Shown piece by piece: positions 1-12,334 of a stretch of DNA of 64,000 nucleotides. The notes beneath the pieces were generated by a model. The model was not told where the DNA came from and made no database searches. It was given only the letters and a program-made list of their open reading frames with translations. Within the stretch, counting starts at the first letter, position 1. Every line of letters begins with the position of its first letter. A program made the position numbers and the translations under genes. Source of the stretch: Diphasiastrum complanatum (Eukaryota; Streptophyta; Lycopodiopsida; Lycopodiales; Lycopodiaceae); assembly GCA_029204225.1 (NCBI GenBank), contig CM055096.1:3504014-3568013 (forward strand). The letters are read 5' to 3'.

Positions 1-263
1 GAAGCTTTTCTGATGCTCACCTCTTACATAGAACGATGGTCTTCTGGACATTGCATGTATTGTGTCGTAATCCATTCCCAAGCACAGTCATCATCTTTCA
101 TGTTTCTTTTCATGTTTAGGTATCACATTTTCTTTCAGAAGTATTCGATGAAACAACCTAAAAAAAGAGCAATGTGAGTTGTTAGAAAAAAAAAATTAAC
201 TTAATGTAAATATGCTATAAAGTATAATAGTTGTGTTATGCATTAAGTACCCGAATGAAGATG

Positions 264-1073
264 TCACGCTACGATCACTCCATTTGTATGTTGCTTGAAG
301 GTTAGAATAAGAATTGACGTAGCTAGTCTCAAAATGGATGCTCCAGGATATAGAGTAGTGTCTGCCTCCTTGCGCAATAGAATCTCGTCTTCATCCATCT
401 CAAATTGTTTGTGATCTCCGTTTTCATTAGAAGATGCATGCATATCATCATTCTCAGTTGTTTCAAAGTAAGATTCAAACATGTTGTGCATTGCTTCATC
501 GTGTTGCACCTCATCATCATAATCATTAGAATCAAGTTGATTACTCTCTTTTCCAATTGTGTTTGCCTCTTCAACTTGTTTCATTCTTTGTTTTCTCATG
601 TCTATCAAAACTTAATGTTGATTGTAACTAAACATGGATGAATCAACTCCGTGGAATGGCATTCGATGTATTGGCTACACACATGAAACAAATTCCATAA
701 GTGACATATATAGATTGACGAAGATTATAATAAAAAACAATCATATAAAATAAACAAACCTCAATGTCTTCCAAATTCAATGGTTGACCTTCTTCTTTTC
801 GTCCAAACTTCCACAAATGATTTTCAACAATGCGTCTTTCACGCATCTTTTGTCCATCACACTTGAGGCATGTGCACCATATTTTATTTTGAAAATAATT
901 TCTCTACGAGAAACAAAAATCAAGTACATGTCACTTTAGCACAATATTTTAACTTATAATAAAAAAAATTTATGAACAAGAACACATGCATGTTGATTAC
1001 TTACCTTGTTAACTTGAGTACTGTCTTCATCGCTAGACTGATTTGAATGTAATTCATCTCGTTGTGATAACCT
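264..1073 (-). pseudogene. CACTA (En/Spm) TNP2-like transposase remnant, 5' part
   Basis: Three exon-like pieces can be read on the minus strand: about 1005-1071, 760-903 and 264-674, separated by introns with GT...AG ends (donor AAG|GTAAGT at 1004, acceptor GTAG at 904, donor GAG|GTTTG at 759, acceptor TGTAG at 675). The second piece has a Cys-x-Cys-x2-Cys cluster followed by ENHLWKFG, as in the transposase-associated domain that precedes plant TNP2 transposases. The third piece is acidic and ends in EADTTLYPGASILRLAT, resembling the 'LYPGC' block at the start of the TNP2 catalytic region. One in-frame TAA near 613 and the lack of any further catalytic domain mark it as dead and truncated. 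The family call rests on short motifs; another DNA transposon or a host gene fragment is possible. Confidence 0.5.
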
Positions 1074-1280
1074 GCATATATGCACAAGTACAAAACACAA
1101 TTAACATAATATTATTGTATGATTCTAATGTTTTAATTTTTAGATATATATATTCTTATACATTGTCGCTTACACGATTCTTATGCCAATCTTGCTGCAG
1201 GTTCGAGCTCTACACGCATACCTCTATTCTTTTGTTAACCCAGGTACAAAAGTCCCACTCCAATATGCATTAACCTTTTT

Positions 1281-2540
1281 GTGGGACTTTTAATATCGTA
1301 GGGCCCAAATGTCAAGTTAGTGAATAAAGTTGGGTTTCCCTCCAATTTGGATGGTTTTCCATTCTTTTTTAAATTTGAATAATTAGGGAGACAGAAATGG
1401 ACCAATAAGATTCAGAGGCCAGAGTCCTCCTCTCTATTATAAAAAGAGACCAACTCAACTACGCCAATTTTTCAGTTTGCAGCATGTTTGTTGGATGGTT
1501 AGCTTGCATTAGGCATCTTGTCGTTGCATGAATAGTGTTAGATCTGCATTTAGGGTTAGTTTGGGAGTGATTTTGCTTGATTTGAGTGGATTTGCTTGTT
1601 TGAAATCTAATCTAATTGTAAAATAAGAAAAGCTATTCAGATCACCAATCTTAAGACCATTTGGATCTGAGATATCAGAGAAAACAGCAAAAATCAGTCA
1701 AATCTGCCAGATTTTGGTCAAAAAGAGACAAAAATCGACATCAGAGCTGATAACTTTTTGCCCTCTTTTAAAAAACCTTCGCCGAGTTGCAGACACCTTT
1801 GGTTTTGATCACAGAACCTTTAGTTTGAAGGAAAAAGTTTAATTCCCAGCAGATTTTCATAAACATCAGAAAAATTGTCAAAAAAATCCAAAAAATCACC
1901 AAAACCCTAAAAATACAGAAAAAACAACCTTCGTCCGATTCACTGAGCATAGGTGTGATTCAGATCTATCTACTGCCAGGTCGACAAAGAATAATACCAA
2001 AAATAGAAGGGTTTTCAGAGGATCAGTTGTCATATTGCCATATTTTTGCCAAAAAAATCACTTTTTTGCAAAAATACCAATATTACTCTTGATCCTTCGC
2101 CAAAACCTTCGTCGAGTCTCCAAAACATTTTATTTATAGTAAAATACTATTTCTAAGTCTGGCGAAGATTCTTCTGTCCAGATCATAGAAAATCTTGCTT
2201 TTTACTCTCGCCAAACTACAGATACTATATTTTCTTGTGTCAGAAACCTTCGTCGCATTGTTGAACCTTTGCTGAGCCAACCCTCGCCTAGGGAACTTTC
2301 GTTAGTTTTATTTTTAGATTCTGATTTTTCAGATCAAGTCTCTGTCAAAATTTTGGTCAAATATGATACAGTCTGATTTGGATTCTGAAATTTATTTCAT
2401 TTTTTAGAAGTATCGATTAATTGAATTTCAAAATCTTTTTCACGATATAGAAATTAGATTCTTGAAAAGCAGAATAGATCTAGCATATCTAATCTGAGAT
2501 AATTTTTGATTAAAAAATCTAGATCCAATCTCATTGTCTG
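1281..2540 (+). mobile_element. Probable LTR and leader of the first Ty3/gypsy element
   Basis: Non-coding stretch directly upstream of a Ty3 gag. It has a promoter-like CTATTATAAAAAGAG at about 1433-1448 and a T-rich leader in which a CCTTCGYCGAGT-type phrase recurs (near 1777, 2107 and 2247). A TGTGGGACTTTT start near 1281 could be the LTR edge. I did not find a matching 3' LTR or a clear primer site, so the limits are guesses. Confidence 0.35.
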
Positions 2541-2559
2541 CTTGATCTAAAATTGTAAA

Positions 2560-3930
2560 GATGGCTGTCCTGGAGCTTTTCTGGGAGGTGCTCCTCAGGA
2601 TGTCAATCCAATTACTGTTAGAAGAGCGCCCCGTTTGGATCTACCCAAATACAATGGATTAACAGATCCAGTTAGATTTCTTTAGATCGATGTTGAATCA
2701 TGTAAATTTAATGGCGAATTTTCTCTCAAGATAAACTTAAGCTATTTCCTATGGCCTTAACAGATGCAGCACAAGATTGGTACTATAATCAAGATGAAAT
2801 TGAGCGTGCAGATTGGGAGGTTGTTAAAAGAGCCCTTATCATGCAGTTCAAACCTCGAAAGTTTATGGAAGACCCTTTCCTAATTTTAAGTAAAATTAAA
2901 ATGGGAAAGCGAGAAATGGTTTGAGATTACATTGAACAGGTGAAACGCCTCAGATCTGAGAGCTGATTAACGAAAATGCCATGATTATGTGGTTTTTGTC
3001 AAGTTTACCTAAACGAATCAGATGTGAGCTGAAATGCCATAATGAGTATGCACTCTTGCAAAATGCTATGGATGATGCAATTCGGGAGGACGATGAAGAT
3101 TCAGATGATGAGCCAAATATCAGTATATTGCCTTATACAGCAGGGCAAACTACTACGACATCCACCACTACTGCATTCACAAATGTCAACGCTACTGTAG
3201 AAATGATGCTCAACAAGTTTGAGAAACTAGGAAAGAACCAGGAGAAACAGATGGAAAAGTTGCAGTCGCAATTTGATGAGAAGATCAAAGCATTGGAAGA
3301 TTTCCATGGAAAAGCAAACAAGAAACCTAAAAAGTTTGCGAAGACTTTTCTTACCAGGGAAAATGTCTGGTGTTCTATTTGTACAAGAAATCACACAGTG
3401 AATGAGTGTCCTCATTTGAAAAAATGACTGGAAATCAGTGTACGCCATTTGTGTAATTCGCCTGATCATAAGACTGCTTTTTGCAACTTCAATCCTCGGA
3501 TAATTCAGCAACGGTATGCCCAAATGAGATATCAAGAACCATAGTATGGAGGAAATCTAGCAGGTAGACCTTGACAAACCGCTCTTGGATACCCGGAACG
3601 TTTAGCCTTACCTGCCCCACCAAAGCACTCTGTTCCTCCTGCCAATTTGATGGAACCAGAACTGTACAGAAGTGTTGAGCAATGGAACAATGTAATGATC
3701 GAGAAGGTGGATCTTCAGAACAATATGCTATTTATGCTTCCGCACAACAATAAGCCTCTAGAAACTGGACCAGAGCACCGCTTGGATGCTTTTCCTGTGG
3801 AGAAAATCACAGAGTTGCGAAATGTCCAAATAAAAAAAAAATTCTACCATTCTATCGTGATTGTGATTATGGGCATTGCTATAAAGACTGTCCAGCAAGA
3901 CCGAAGCCACCACCAGCTACAATTTCTATA
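2560..3930 (+). pseudogene. Ty3/gypsy gag remnant
   Basis: Capsid-type reading starts near 2560 with the phrase PRLDLPKYNGLTDPVRFL, typical of retrotransposon gag, and continues with frame breaks and stops (for example in-frame TAG near 2684). The longest open part is 2981-3427, 148 codons. It has an acidic stretch, a short coiled-coil-like segment, and then a zinc knuckle CSICTRNHTVNEC (CX2CX3HX4C) near residues 131-143. A second, damaged knuckle (CNSPDHKTAFC) follows at about 3450-3485 and a third at about 3860-3890. Gag would package the element's RNA in virus-like particles. With several stops it cannot be made as one protein. Confidence 0.8.
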
Positions 3931-3933
3931 AAT

Positions 3934-5297
3934 TTGATAACTATCAAGCAAAGACCAATAGCTCATAATAAATCAAGTGTACCCTTGATGGTGGTCACCA
4001 GACCACAGAAGCAGAAAGAACCAATAACGAATCCAGTACCTACTGATTCTATATCATTGAAAGTAATACCAACAGCATCTGGAGTCTATCCCAATCTTCA
4101 TGCAGATAAAAGAAGATATCAGGATATGAGGCAATGGATTAAACATCTGCAAGAAGAAGAGGAACTAGAAGCTGCTAAAGCAACAACCGAAGTTCGTTCT
4201 TCACCATTGCAGCCACCAAGAAATTCACGTACAAATATGAATGATCGGTTGCATCATCATGCGAAATCCTTCAAAATGACTGAACCGGAAGTGCCGCAAA
4301 CAGAATTGCTCATGAATATTTTATCTAGTAAGATTAATATTTCATTGGGAGAGTTCCTGAAGTTGGTGCCAAAAGCAAAAGAAGTCTTATTGCAAAAGTT
4401 AGCTCAAGCAGTACCAGAATCCATCAAGAGCCACTTTCAGAATCCAATGAAGTACTCCATGTCAGAGCTGCTTGGGAAAGTGAACAAAAGAATATAACTC
4501 TGCCAATACAACATAGACAATTTTCTAAGAAAAAAGCTGTGATAGATGGCAGTTCAGGAGTTAACCTGATTTCTACAAAGCTATGTACAAAATGGGGCCT
4601 TACAAAGATAAAGCCTGTGACTTTTGCCATTAAACTAGCTGATCAAACAACAGTTCATCCGTGAGGAATGGTTGAAGATGTACCAGTCAGAATTGCAAGA
4701 ATACAGTTCTTCATTACTTTTGTAGTAATGGACTTACCAGAAGTGCCAAATGTCTACCGAATCCTATTGGGACATCCATGGTTACAAGTTGTGCAAGTAA
4801 TTCATAACTAGGGTACCGGAAAAATCACTTTTGAAAATCGTGAACGTGCAGTCAAAGTTGATCCTGCAACTTGGACTATCAGACTAGTGGTTCAAAAAGA
4901 GGATGATGATTCATCAACAATGGATCATGCTTCTGACCGTCCAGAGAAAAAATTGGGAGCTCATTACGATTTTCAAACAGATAGTGTCAACTGAAATGAA
5001 CCTCTTGCAACGATTGATTGTACAGTAGGATATATGTGTCAACAAGATAATCAATCAGATTTGAGTGAGATTGTATTACTGGATCGAACCTTGGATACAG
5101 CGATTACTTTTTCATTGAATGTGCTGAATGTAGCTTGGATATCAATGAAACCTATACCAGATCTGATTGAAAATGACAATGATGACAATGCAAAACTTAC
5201 GGATGCGCAGATTCTCAATCATATGGATTCGAACAGATTTGGAGTGCGTAACATTCCTAATGAACCAACAGTTAACCGCCCAAAGCAATTATATTGA
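3934..5297 (+). pseudogene. Ty3/gypsy gag-pol spacer and aspartic protease remnant
   Basis: An open frame of 187 codons (3934-4497) of Lys/Glu-rich spacer leads into a protease-like stretch. VIDGSSGVNLIS at about 4540-4575 corresponds to the active-site loop DGGSGVNLM of plant Ty3 proteases, and RILLGHPWLQ near 4760-4790 corresponds to the second conserved block (ILLGRPWL). Stops at about 4498, 4663 and 4809 break the frame. A further open frame, 5034-5297, is low in recognisable motifs. The order gag-knuckle, spacer, protease, RT is normal for the lineage. The long spacer and the DGGSG-type loop suggest a Tat/Athila-like lineage, which is inference. Confidence 0.65.
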
Positions 5298-5353
5298 AGG
5301 AAGATAGGATCACAAGATCAATGACGAAGAAATAAGCCAAGCAACATTATAAT

Positions 5354-6235
5354 ATGCTCCTGAAATGGAAAAATTCCCCTCAAAAGATTAATTCAGAGAA
5401 TGTGCCACCCTTACTGGATAAAGCCAAAGGGAAAGTCGAAGAAGATGCTACAAGTCAGAATTCTAGCAAGATATCATTGTCTCGGAAGTCATCACCTCCA
5501 CGATCAATTCCTGCTAAGAAGGCTAAGCGAAGATCCAAGACAAGTCCTTTCGAAAAGGAACAAGCATATGTAGTCCATCATGATATGCCCGAACATTTTA
5601 GACGTTATACAATAGATGATGTGGTTATCATGTTACCTAAAGCACATCGTGAACTTGAAGAACATGTGCCAGACTCAAAAGACATTTATGATGGTCCGGC
5701 TAGGACACAGCCAATGAATCTTGCTGAACCAGGAAAATCGAAAAAGATTGTACAAGTTGGTTCACAACTTAATCCTAAACAATATCAAGCACTTTGCATG
5801 TTACTTATTAAGTATCAAGATTGCTTTGCATGGACTTATCAAGATGTAAAGGGTATTTCGACATCAGTTATTGAACATACCATACCTTTAGTACCTGATG
5901 CAGTTCCAAGGGTTAGGAAGTTCTATCGCTGTAATCCTAATGTTGTGGATCTGATAAAGAAAGAACTTCAGCGATTGCTTGACGCCGATTTCATTTATGA
6001 GATCGAGCATACCGAATGGATCTCACCAATTGTCATTGTTCCTAAGAAGAATGGAAAATTGAGAATTTGTGTGAATCTCAAGGCATTGAACAAAGTGACC
6101 CGGAAGAATCACTTTTTGTTACCTTTTACTGAAAGCATTTTGGATTGCCTTGATGGCGCGAAAGCTTATAGTTTTCTAGATGAATTTAGTGGTTACAACC
6201 AGGTGAAGATAGAATTATTCAACAACAGAACGTGA
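5354..6235 (+). pseudogene. Ty3/gypsy reverse transcriptase, N-terminal half only
   Basis: A 293-codon open frame. Residues ~75-125 (HHDMPEHFRRYTIDD ... DIYDGPART) are the linker that precedes RT in this Ty3 group. From about residue 190 come RT blocks: KKELQRLLDADFIYEI, SPIVIVPKKNGKLRICVN, LNKVTRKNHFLLP and YSFLDEFSGYNQVKIE. The last is normally followed by the palm and the YxDD catalytic motif, but here the sequence jumps straight to RNase H (TTEREALA) at about 6216. The catalytic YxDD core and most of RNase H are therefore deleted and the protein could not copy DNA. Confidence 0.9.
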
Positions 6236-6365
6236 GGCGTTAGCCATGAGTTTTTCTGTTTGAAAATTTCGTCACTATCTCATGGAAATGCACTTGCATT
6301 TTATACGGATCACCAGTCGTTATTTTACTTGGTAAACAAGACGGGCAATACTGGACGTATTGCAA
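6216..6365 (+). pseudogene. Ty3 RNase H scrap
   Basis: FSTTEREALAMSFSV, a stop, then KFRHYL and, in another frame, ALAFYTDHQSLFYLVNK. These are the well-known end blocks of Ty3 RNase H (TTEREALA ... TDHQAL). A stop and a frameshift lie within 60 bp. It is fused to truncated RT upstream and to integrase downstream. Confidence 0.75.
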
Positions 6366-7041
6366 GTACCAGAATTAATCATGTTTTCACATGATGACAT
6401 GGGCGGAGGACACTTCTCTTTAGATATTACTGTTCGCAAACTTTTGCAATCAGGTTGTTGGTGGACTGCATTTCATAAGGACACAGAAAATTTTATTCAA
6501 ACATGTGATGTTTGCCAGCAAGCACGACAGCCTATTGGACAAAATTATGAACCCTTGCATCCGGTTTTATCGCAAGCACCATTTGAAAAATGGGACTGGA
6601 TTATGTTAGTCCTATTCATCCTGCTGCGCAAGGATCTCAGGCCAGATACATTATCGTAGCAACTGATTATATGACCAAGTGGGTTGAAGCCAAAGCAGTC
6701 AAAGTTGCTGATGCAGAATCTACGACCAAGTTTCTCTATGAAAATATTATAATCAGATTTGGATGTCCAACCGAGATTGTCAGTGACCGGGGTATACAAT
6801 TTGTTAATCAAACTATAAAGTGTTTATTGGAAGATTTTTTTGTTATACACAGATTTAGTACTCCTTAGTATCCCGGAGGGAATGGTCAAGCTGAATCTTC
6901 CAATAAGATTCTCTGCACTATTATGACGAAGACAATTGAAATGAGTTGGACTGATTGGGAACATAAACTATATGCAACTGTTACATACCTATGTAACTAG
7001 CAGTTCTTCAGACCCCTAATAGTCCATTTAGTGTTGGGGGC
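6363..7041 (+). pseudogene. Ty3/gypsy integrase remnant
   Basis: The zinc-binding HHCC domain is visible in the frame starting near 6360 (GGHFSLDITVRKLLQSG ... CDVCQQARQ). The core continues in a shifted frame from about 6590: YIIVATDYMTKWVEA carries the first catalytic Asp, and VSDRGIQF the second. The Glu region reads GGNGQAESSNK at about 6875-6905, just after an in-frame TAG. The frame then decays to VLQTPNSPFSVGG at about 7005-7041, where a different sequence begins. Integrase inserts the cDNA; this copy has at least one frameshift and several stops. The GNGQAE motif fits the Tat/Athila side of Ty3. Confidence 0.85.
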
Positions 7042-9086
7042 TAAATGGCAAGGTACCCTTACGATTAAGGGTATATGCCCTTGGATAAGGACATGCAAGT
7101 GACTATACCTTAGTTGGAGGTATGGAGTCACGTGATCCTTGGATAAGGGGTACCCGTAGTATTAAGGATAGGTGCCTTAGATTAAGGTACTAGTGTCCTT
7201 GGTTAAGGGCAGGTAGGTGTCTATGCCTTGGATGGAGGTATGGAACCTAGAGAGGTGTTAGAAAGTCATTGGATGAGTATTTTTCTAAACCTTGGGCCTC
7301 AACCTTGAACCATATCACTTTATTGGTCTAGGACCAAAGTATACATGCACAACTTGGCCAATGGGACCTAAAGTGTCCATTGAGTTCCCAACTCCCACAA
7401 GAAAGACATTCAAAGAGTCATAGGTTATGGAAGGAGTGTCTTGACCTTCCATAAGCCTATGGAGGTTCTTGGAGATTCTTTAACTCCCCTAGGCTTCTCT
7501 CTCTCTCATTGGATGAGCATGGAACTCCATAGTGCATTGAAGGGGTCCATGGGCCATCTATATGAGGGTAGTAGGGCACCCATTCAGAGGGGGAGATCTC
7601 TCTTGTTTGCTTTGCTTATGCTCTAGTGTTGCTACTCGTGTGTAGAGTGCTTTCTTGTGGTAGTATTCTTGAGGTTTGGATCTTGCTTATGGTATGAGAC
7701 ATAAGTAGGGTTTGGATCTTGAGTATGCTACGGAGTGTTGTGGTATGCTTGTGATTTGTTATGGTTAGCAAGGGGGATCTAGATAGGTCTTGCTTGGAGC
7801 TTGGATCTAGCTATGGTTGGGTGGTGAATACTTGAGGCCAGCTTGTTATCTATCTTTGTGTTTAAAGAGTAGGGACACAGGTGGAGGAGAGATCCTTGGA
7901 GGCTTGCAGATCCTTACTTGCAGGTGGAGGCATCTTAGCTTGGAGTTGGGGAGCATCTTGAAGCTTGCAGGTTGCTTGGAGGATATTTGGAGGCTCTACC
8001 TTGGATTTGGAGGACTTCCTCACCTCTACTTGTAAAAGCAGCATCAGAACTAGACAAAGGATGGTAACCTTTCTAACCTTCTTCAAGTTCTATTAAGATC
8101 ACCAACTCAAATTTTTTGGGAAAGATTATAGGCTTTTCTAGTTGTAGGAAGCTTGTAGTTGAAGTATCCAATGAATCTAGTTCTCTTTGGAAGAGAGTAG
8201 TGATGCTTATAGAATCTTTTAGGGGCTGATTTTTTATCATGTTAGAGAAGTTTTAAAGTGGGCTTTGGGTTTTTAAAAGTTCTGAAAAAATATTTGTGAG
8301 ATGAGTAGAGGAAGTCTTCCTCTACATATACAAACTTTTTTTGGCAAAAAGATTGATTCTAGCCTTGTGTTTTGATCGAAACTAGTGTTTTTTTTGCATA
8401 AATGAAACGTTTGAAGTTTTGATTTTCATTTTGAAGTTCTATTTTTCAGACCTGTAAATCTGAAAATCAGATCTGAAAAGTGAAGTTTTCATTCAAACTT
8501 CATTAGTTACACCTTTCTATCTCCTAGTTTCATGAAAATGGCAATGTAGGAAGGGAATGGTAGTGTAACTTTGTGCATAAAACAAGTTTTGAGATTTTGT
8601 TTTTTGTCATTTTGAAGTTTTGATTTTCAGACTTGTAAATCTATATATCATATACGAAAATTGAAGTTTTCATAAAGCACTATTAGTTATCCATTTCTAG
8701 AAACTAGTTTCTTGGTTTTAGAAATCTAGAATTGTGAAAAATGTGAAAACTTTGGTTGCTTTTGAAATGACAAATGGAATTGGAATTGGAATGAGAACTT
8801 TATGTAAACATTAGCTTGGATTAGTTAATTGAAGTTTACATAACGATTTGGTTTTCATTTTTGCTTTTGATTCAGACAAATGTAGCTTGTTGTTTTTTTT
8901 TCCTCTTAAGCTTGGATCAAGCTTGCAAATAGTAGGCTTGGATTGAGCTTATAAACAATAAGATTGAATGAGTAGAAGTAAATGTTTTCTATTTGCATTG
9001 AATGTAAGAGTAAAGGCATTTCTATCATTCTAATTTGAGCACTTGTTGTTGTATTTGCATAATAGGAAAACACACAAGCAACCCCA
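7032..9086 (+). mobile_element. LTR and leader of a second Ty3/gypsy element (limits uncertain)
   Basis: Begins abruptly at the end of the first element's integrase with TGTTGGGGGCTAAATGG and runs to the gag start at 9087. The first 250 bp hold several imperfect copies of a phrase like CCTTGGATAAGG (about 7078, 7136, 7198), giving a short minisatellite. Around 8400-8560 and 8585-8745 there is an imperfect direct duplication (TTTTGATTTTCAGACNTGTAAATCT ... ACTAGTTTC). No matching 3' LTR is present because the element is cut at 10,432. I see no coding sequence here. Confidence 0.4.
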
Positions 9087-10432
9087 ATGAATCAAACCAA
9101 TGAAAACCCAACATTTGATCTATCAAACCCATTCAATCAGCCACAAGCTCTTGAACTTTTATACCAACAAATTCAAGCCACTAATAAACAGCTTCTTGAA
9201 AATAATCAAAGAAACCAAGACTTGGAGTCTAGGTTAGCCATCATGTAGTTCCACTTCCTGTAAAAGTGTTTAAGGGGGAAAAGAAAGATAGGAACTTACA
9301 AGTGGTAAGTTCTTGGCTAAATGTTTGGAACAAATACTTTGCCATGAACCAATTCCCTGAATCTGAAAAGTTATCCACTGTCACCATGTTCCTTGAAGGA
9401 AGAGCCTTAGTTTGGTGGGATGACTTAGTTGCAAAGGGCAATCAACCTTGTACATGGAATGATTTTTGCAAGCTTTTTAGGGATTATTTTCTACCACTTT
9501 TAGATGACTATGAACACTTCCAAAAGTTGAGTCATCTAACCATGAATAAAGGTTTGGAATAATTTATTCAAGATTTTCATGAGTACCTGAATCCACTTTA
9601 TAATTACATTCCGCCTAAGGTACAATGTTAATGTTCATTGATGGGTTACCAAAAGATTATCAAGTGGATGTTCGTAGGAACCATCCAAAAACCCTAGTAG
9701 ATGTGCTGCAAAATACTTTGATGACACACCTAAGCCACCTAGGGGTCAACAGCCTAATGAGCAGAAAAAAGGTTTTCAATTTAAACGAAAGGATAGGGAA
9801 GTTGTTAGTGAAACACATTCCAAATTCAACAATCCTAAGAAAACAAAAAAAAACTATAAAAATGTTCAAGGTGGCAATAATAAAGTTGAAGCTTGTAAGA
9901 AGAACCTGTGTTTCAAGTGCAATGGCGAGGGTCACATTGCACGTGATTGCGTCAAAAAACAAGCTTCAACCTCAGGTAATCTATCTCGAAGTAATGAGAT
10001 GGATGTTTGTTTCCTTAGTTATTTAGTTTTTGGTCCTAATGACCTTATTTGCATCAAAGATAATGTTAATAATCAAGTTGTTAATGTTCTTTTTGACACG
10101 GGATCCACTCATAACTTTATTAATGTAAATTTGGTGCAGACGCTAAACCTTCCTACCAAAAAAGTGAGAAAAAATATTGTGTGACAATGGCATCGGGAAG
10201 TAATTATGATTTGATGGATTTTATTGTTCTTGATGTAGAATTGCACATTCAGGATTATTTTATAAAACTAGAATTCCATGTTGTTCAATTAGCTAATGTA
10301 GGTGTTGTTCTTGGGAAACAATGACATTTTGATAAGAGCAAGTCATTGAGAATTGATTTTGTTAAAAAATCTTTATCTTTTATGCATGAGAATTCTTTAA
10401 TTAAGATCAAGGCTAGATTAAGTGTTGACACT
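9087..10432 (+). pseudogene. Second Ty3/gypsy element: gag, zinc knuckle and protease, truncated
   Basis: Gag opens with MNQTNENPTFDLSNPFNQ at 9087, stops near 9246, and continues in another frame at 9255-9562 with FLEGRALVWWDDLV (a conserved gag retrotransposon block). Frames shift again to 9625-10,026. A clean CCHC knuckle, CFKCNGEGHIARDC, lies at about 9909-9950. The protease loop LFDTGSTHNFI is at about 10,090-10,120, and a GVVLGK block near 10,300-10,318. The reading stops abruptly at about 10,432, where repeat unit U begins in the middle of its rRNA-derived patch. RT, RNase H and integrase are absent. It differs from the first element (DTGST protease instead of DGSSG), so it belongs to another Ty3 lineage. 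Confidence 0.85.
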
Positions 10433-12329
10433 AGGGGTGGTTTGTCTCTGTCGATGACATTGTGAGTTCATTAAACCTTATCATTTAGAGGAAGGAGAAG
10501 TCGGAATAAAGTCTCTATAGGTGAATTTGAGGAAGGATCATTGAAAGGGCGCATGAATAGTAGGACCCGTAGGTGTCCAAGAGCAAGGAATATGAAGCAA
10601 GGGAGGGAAGCTTGTTAGGTGGGAAAAAAGAGGTGAAAACTCTAGAACGGCCAGTATGGTCCACAATTTCCATCATCCTTTTTTCGCCTCAAAATCTGTC
10701 ATTATCTCTCTAGGGAATCACAAGAAAGTTTTGTTTGTTTCCTATATAGGAAAAACATGAAATTCCCTAGTTTTACACGATTTTTCATGGTTAAGAAATG
10801 CATTTGGATGACTTATAGTCCCCTTTTAACTAGGAATAACTTTTACCGTACTAAATACTTATTACTTACTACGGTATATTATTTATTATAATATACTAGA
10901 TACATTTATATATATGAAATAAAAAGTGTATTAGTATGATTATATATTACTATAATATACTCAATACCAAATACTAAAATACCTAAATATAACTATACTA
11001 AATATTAATCTAAGTACTACATATCAAATATGCTAAACTTTCGATATTAGTTAGTTATTATTAGTTGGTTACTTATTATAATCTAACTATTTGACTATCT
11101 GAATAATTAATTAACTAACTAAGTAGTATTAACTAACTAGTTATAGTGGTATAATAGTTGACTAACAATAGTAACATAAATGTTCATTCGATAGCTAGTT
11201 AGTTAGTAGTTTCCTAGTTAGCTATCGTATTTTTGTTAAGTAAGCTAACTATTAAAATTTTAGTTAACTGGTAGTATAACTCGAGTATCTACGTGGTATA
11301 TCATCTCCTAATTCAAAGTGAATCGTGTTAGATCATGTATTCAATGCAAATAACATATAGGGTTAAATGAGCTCCAATGAGAATATGAAAAAATAAAGTA
11401 CACACATTCAATATAGACTTTTAGTTCATTTTAGAAGAACATTACTAAACATAAAGCCCGATATTGCTTCATCTTTAGTTTAGATGTTGCGCTAGATCAA
11501 TTTTATGTCTATCACTCAAGCTTGAGTTTGATGTCTAACATGCAAATTTAATTTCATCACATGAAATTTCTCATTGTGTGATCAAATTAAACAATGTCAA
11601 GTTTAGGACATTCAAATTACTATAGTTCGGTCTCTTTTTGATGAAATAGACCTCTATCACTTGAGATAGCTCAAATTTGGCTTTGTTCACCCGAGATAGC
11701 TTGATTTTGGATCGTATCATTCGAGATTCTCATTGAGTGATCAAATTCATGGAATCTTCTAAATGGCTCAAACTTGAACCACATCATACAAGATAACTTG
11801 ATTTTGGTTCCAAACATGTGATTTTAATCACTTGAGACTTAAATTTGTTTTATATCACTCATGATAGCTCGACATTGGTCCTTATCCTCAGGATCACTCA
11901 TTCGTTGATTGAATTTGATAAGTTGAGATAATCTAGATTTGATTCCTAACATGCGGTCCCTATAAGTTGAGATAACCTAGATTTGATTCCTATAGGACAT
12001 GTTGTCCTTATGACTCACAATAGATCATTGAGATTGGACCAACCTTGACTTTACTATATTCAGATTGCCCGTATTAGTGAAATTGTAGTTCAGAGCCAAC
12101 AATGACACGTGTTATGTAGAGTGGAAGAGTGATGGAAAAATCATCTATGATAAATTACCATTCAGACCAATAGTGTGGCTGGGTTCAATACATCCTTCAA
12201 TCACAGATGCACCACTACCAAGCTTGTCTGCTATGATGTAGACCCCATCGAGCAAGTGGCACTATGCTTGCCCTCATTTCAAGAACTTTAGAAGGACATT
12301 CCTTTGGATTTAGAGTTGGGTTTAGGGTG
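10433..12329 (+). repeat. Composite repeat unit U, copy 1 (5'-truncated)
   Basis: Starts inside the 18S-derived patch and then follows the same order as the other copies: ITS-like/GC-moderate stretch, an AT-rich part (about 10,830-11,290, TATATTA-rich), a block of degenerate repeats (about 11,440-12,050), then a ~280 bp tail from ACCAACC|TTGACTTT to the AAGAT target site. It aligns almost base for base with copy 2 (13,771-15,580), apart from small indels such as the extra ~60 bp near 11,150-11,215. No plausible protein gene is inside. Confidence 0.85.
10434..10543 (+). pseudogene. 18S rRNA 3'-end fragment, copy 1
   Basis: The stretch TTAAACCTTATCATTTAGAG followed by GAAGGAGAAGTCG and ending GGAAGGATCATTG is the 3' terminus of eukaryotic 18S rRNA (end of helix 44, helix 45 and the mature 3' end). 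The AACAAGG block is damaged here (GGAATAAAG). Upstream GGGTGGTTTGTCTCTG matches the helix 44 side arm. The copy is cut at its 5' end by the junction with the Ty3 element. Most differences from functional 18S are C to T or G to A, as expected from decay of methylated DNA. Confidence 0.85.
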
Positions 12330-12334
12330 AAGAT

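Noticed and set aside
10830-11290. AT-rich stretch as a replication origin or matrix attachment region
   Set aside because: AT-richness alone is not evidence, and it is simply a repeated part of U.
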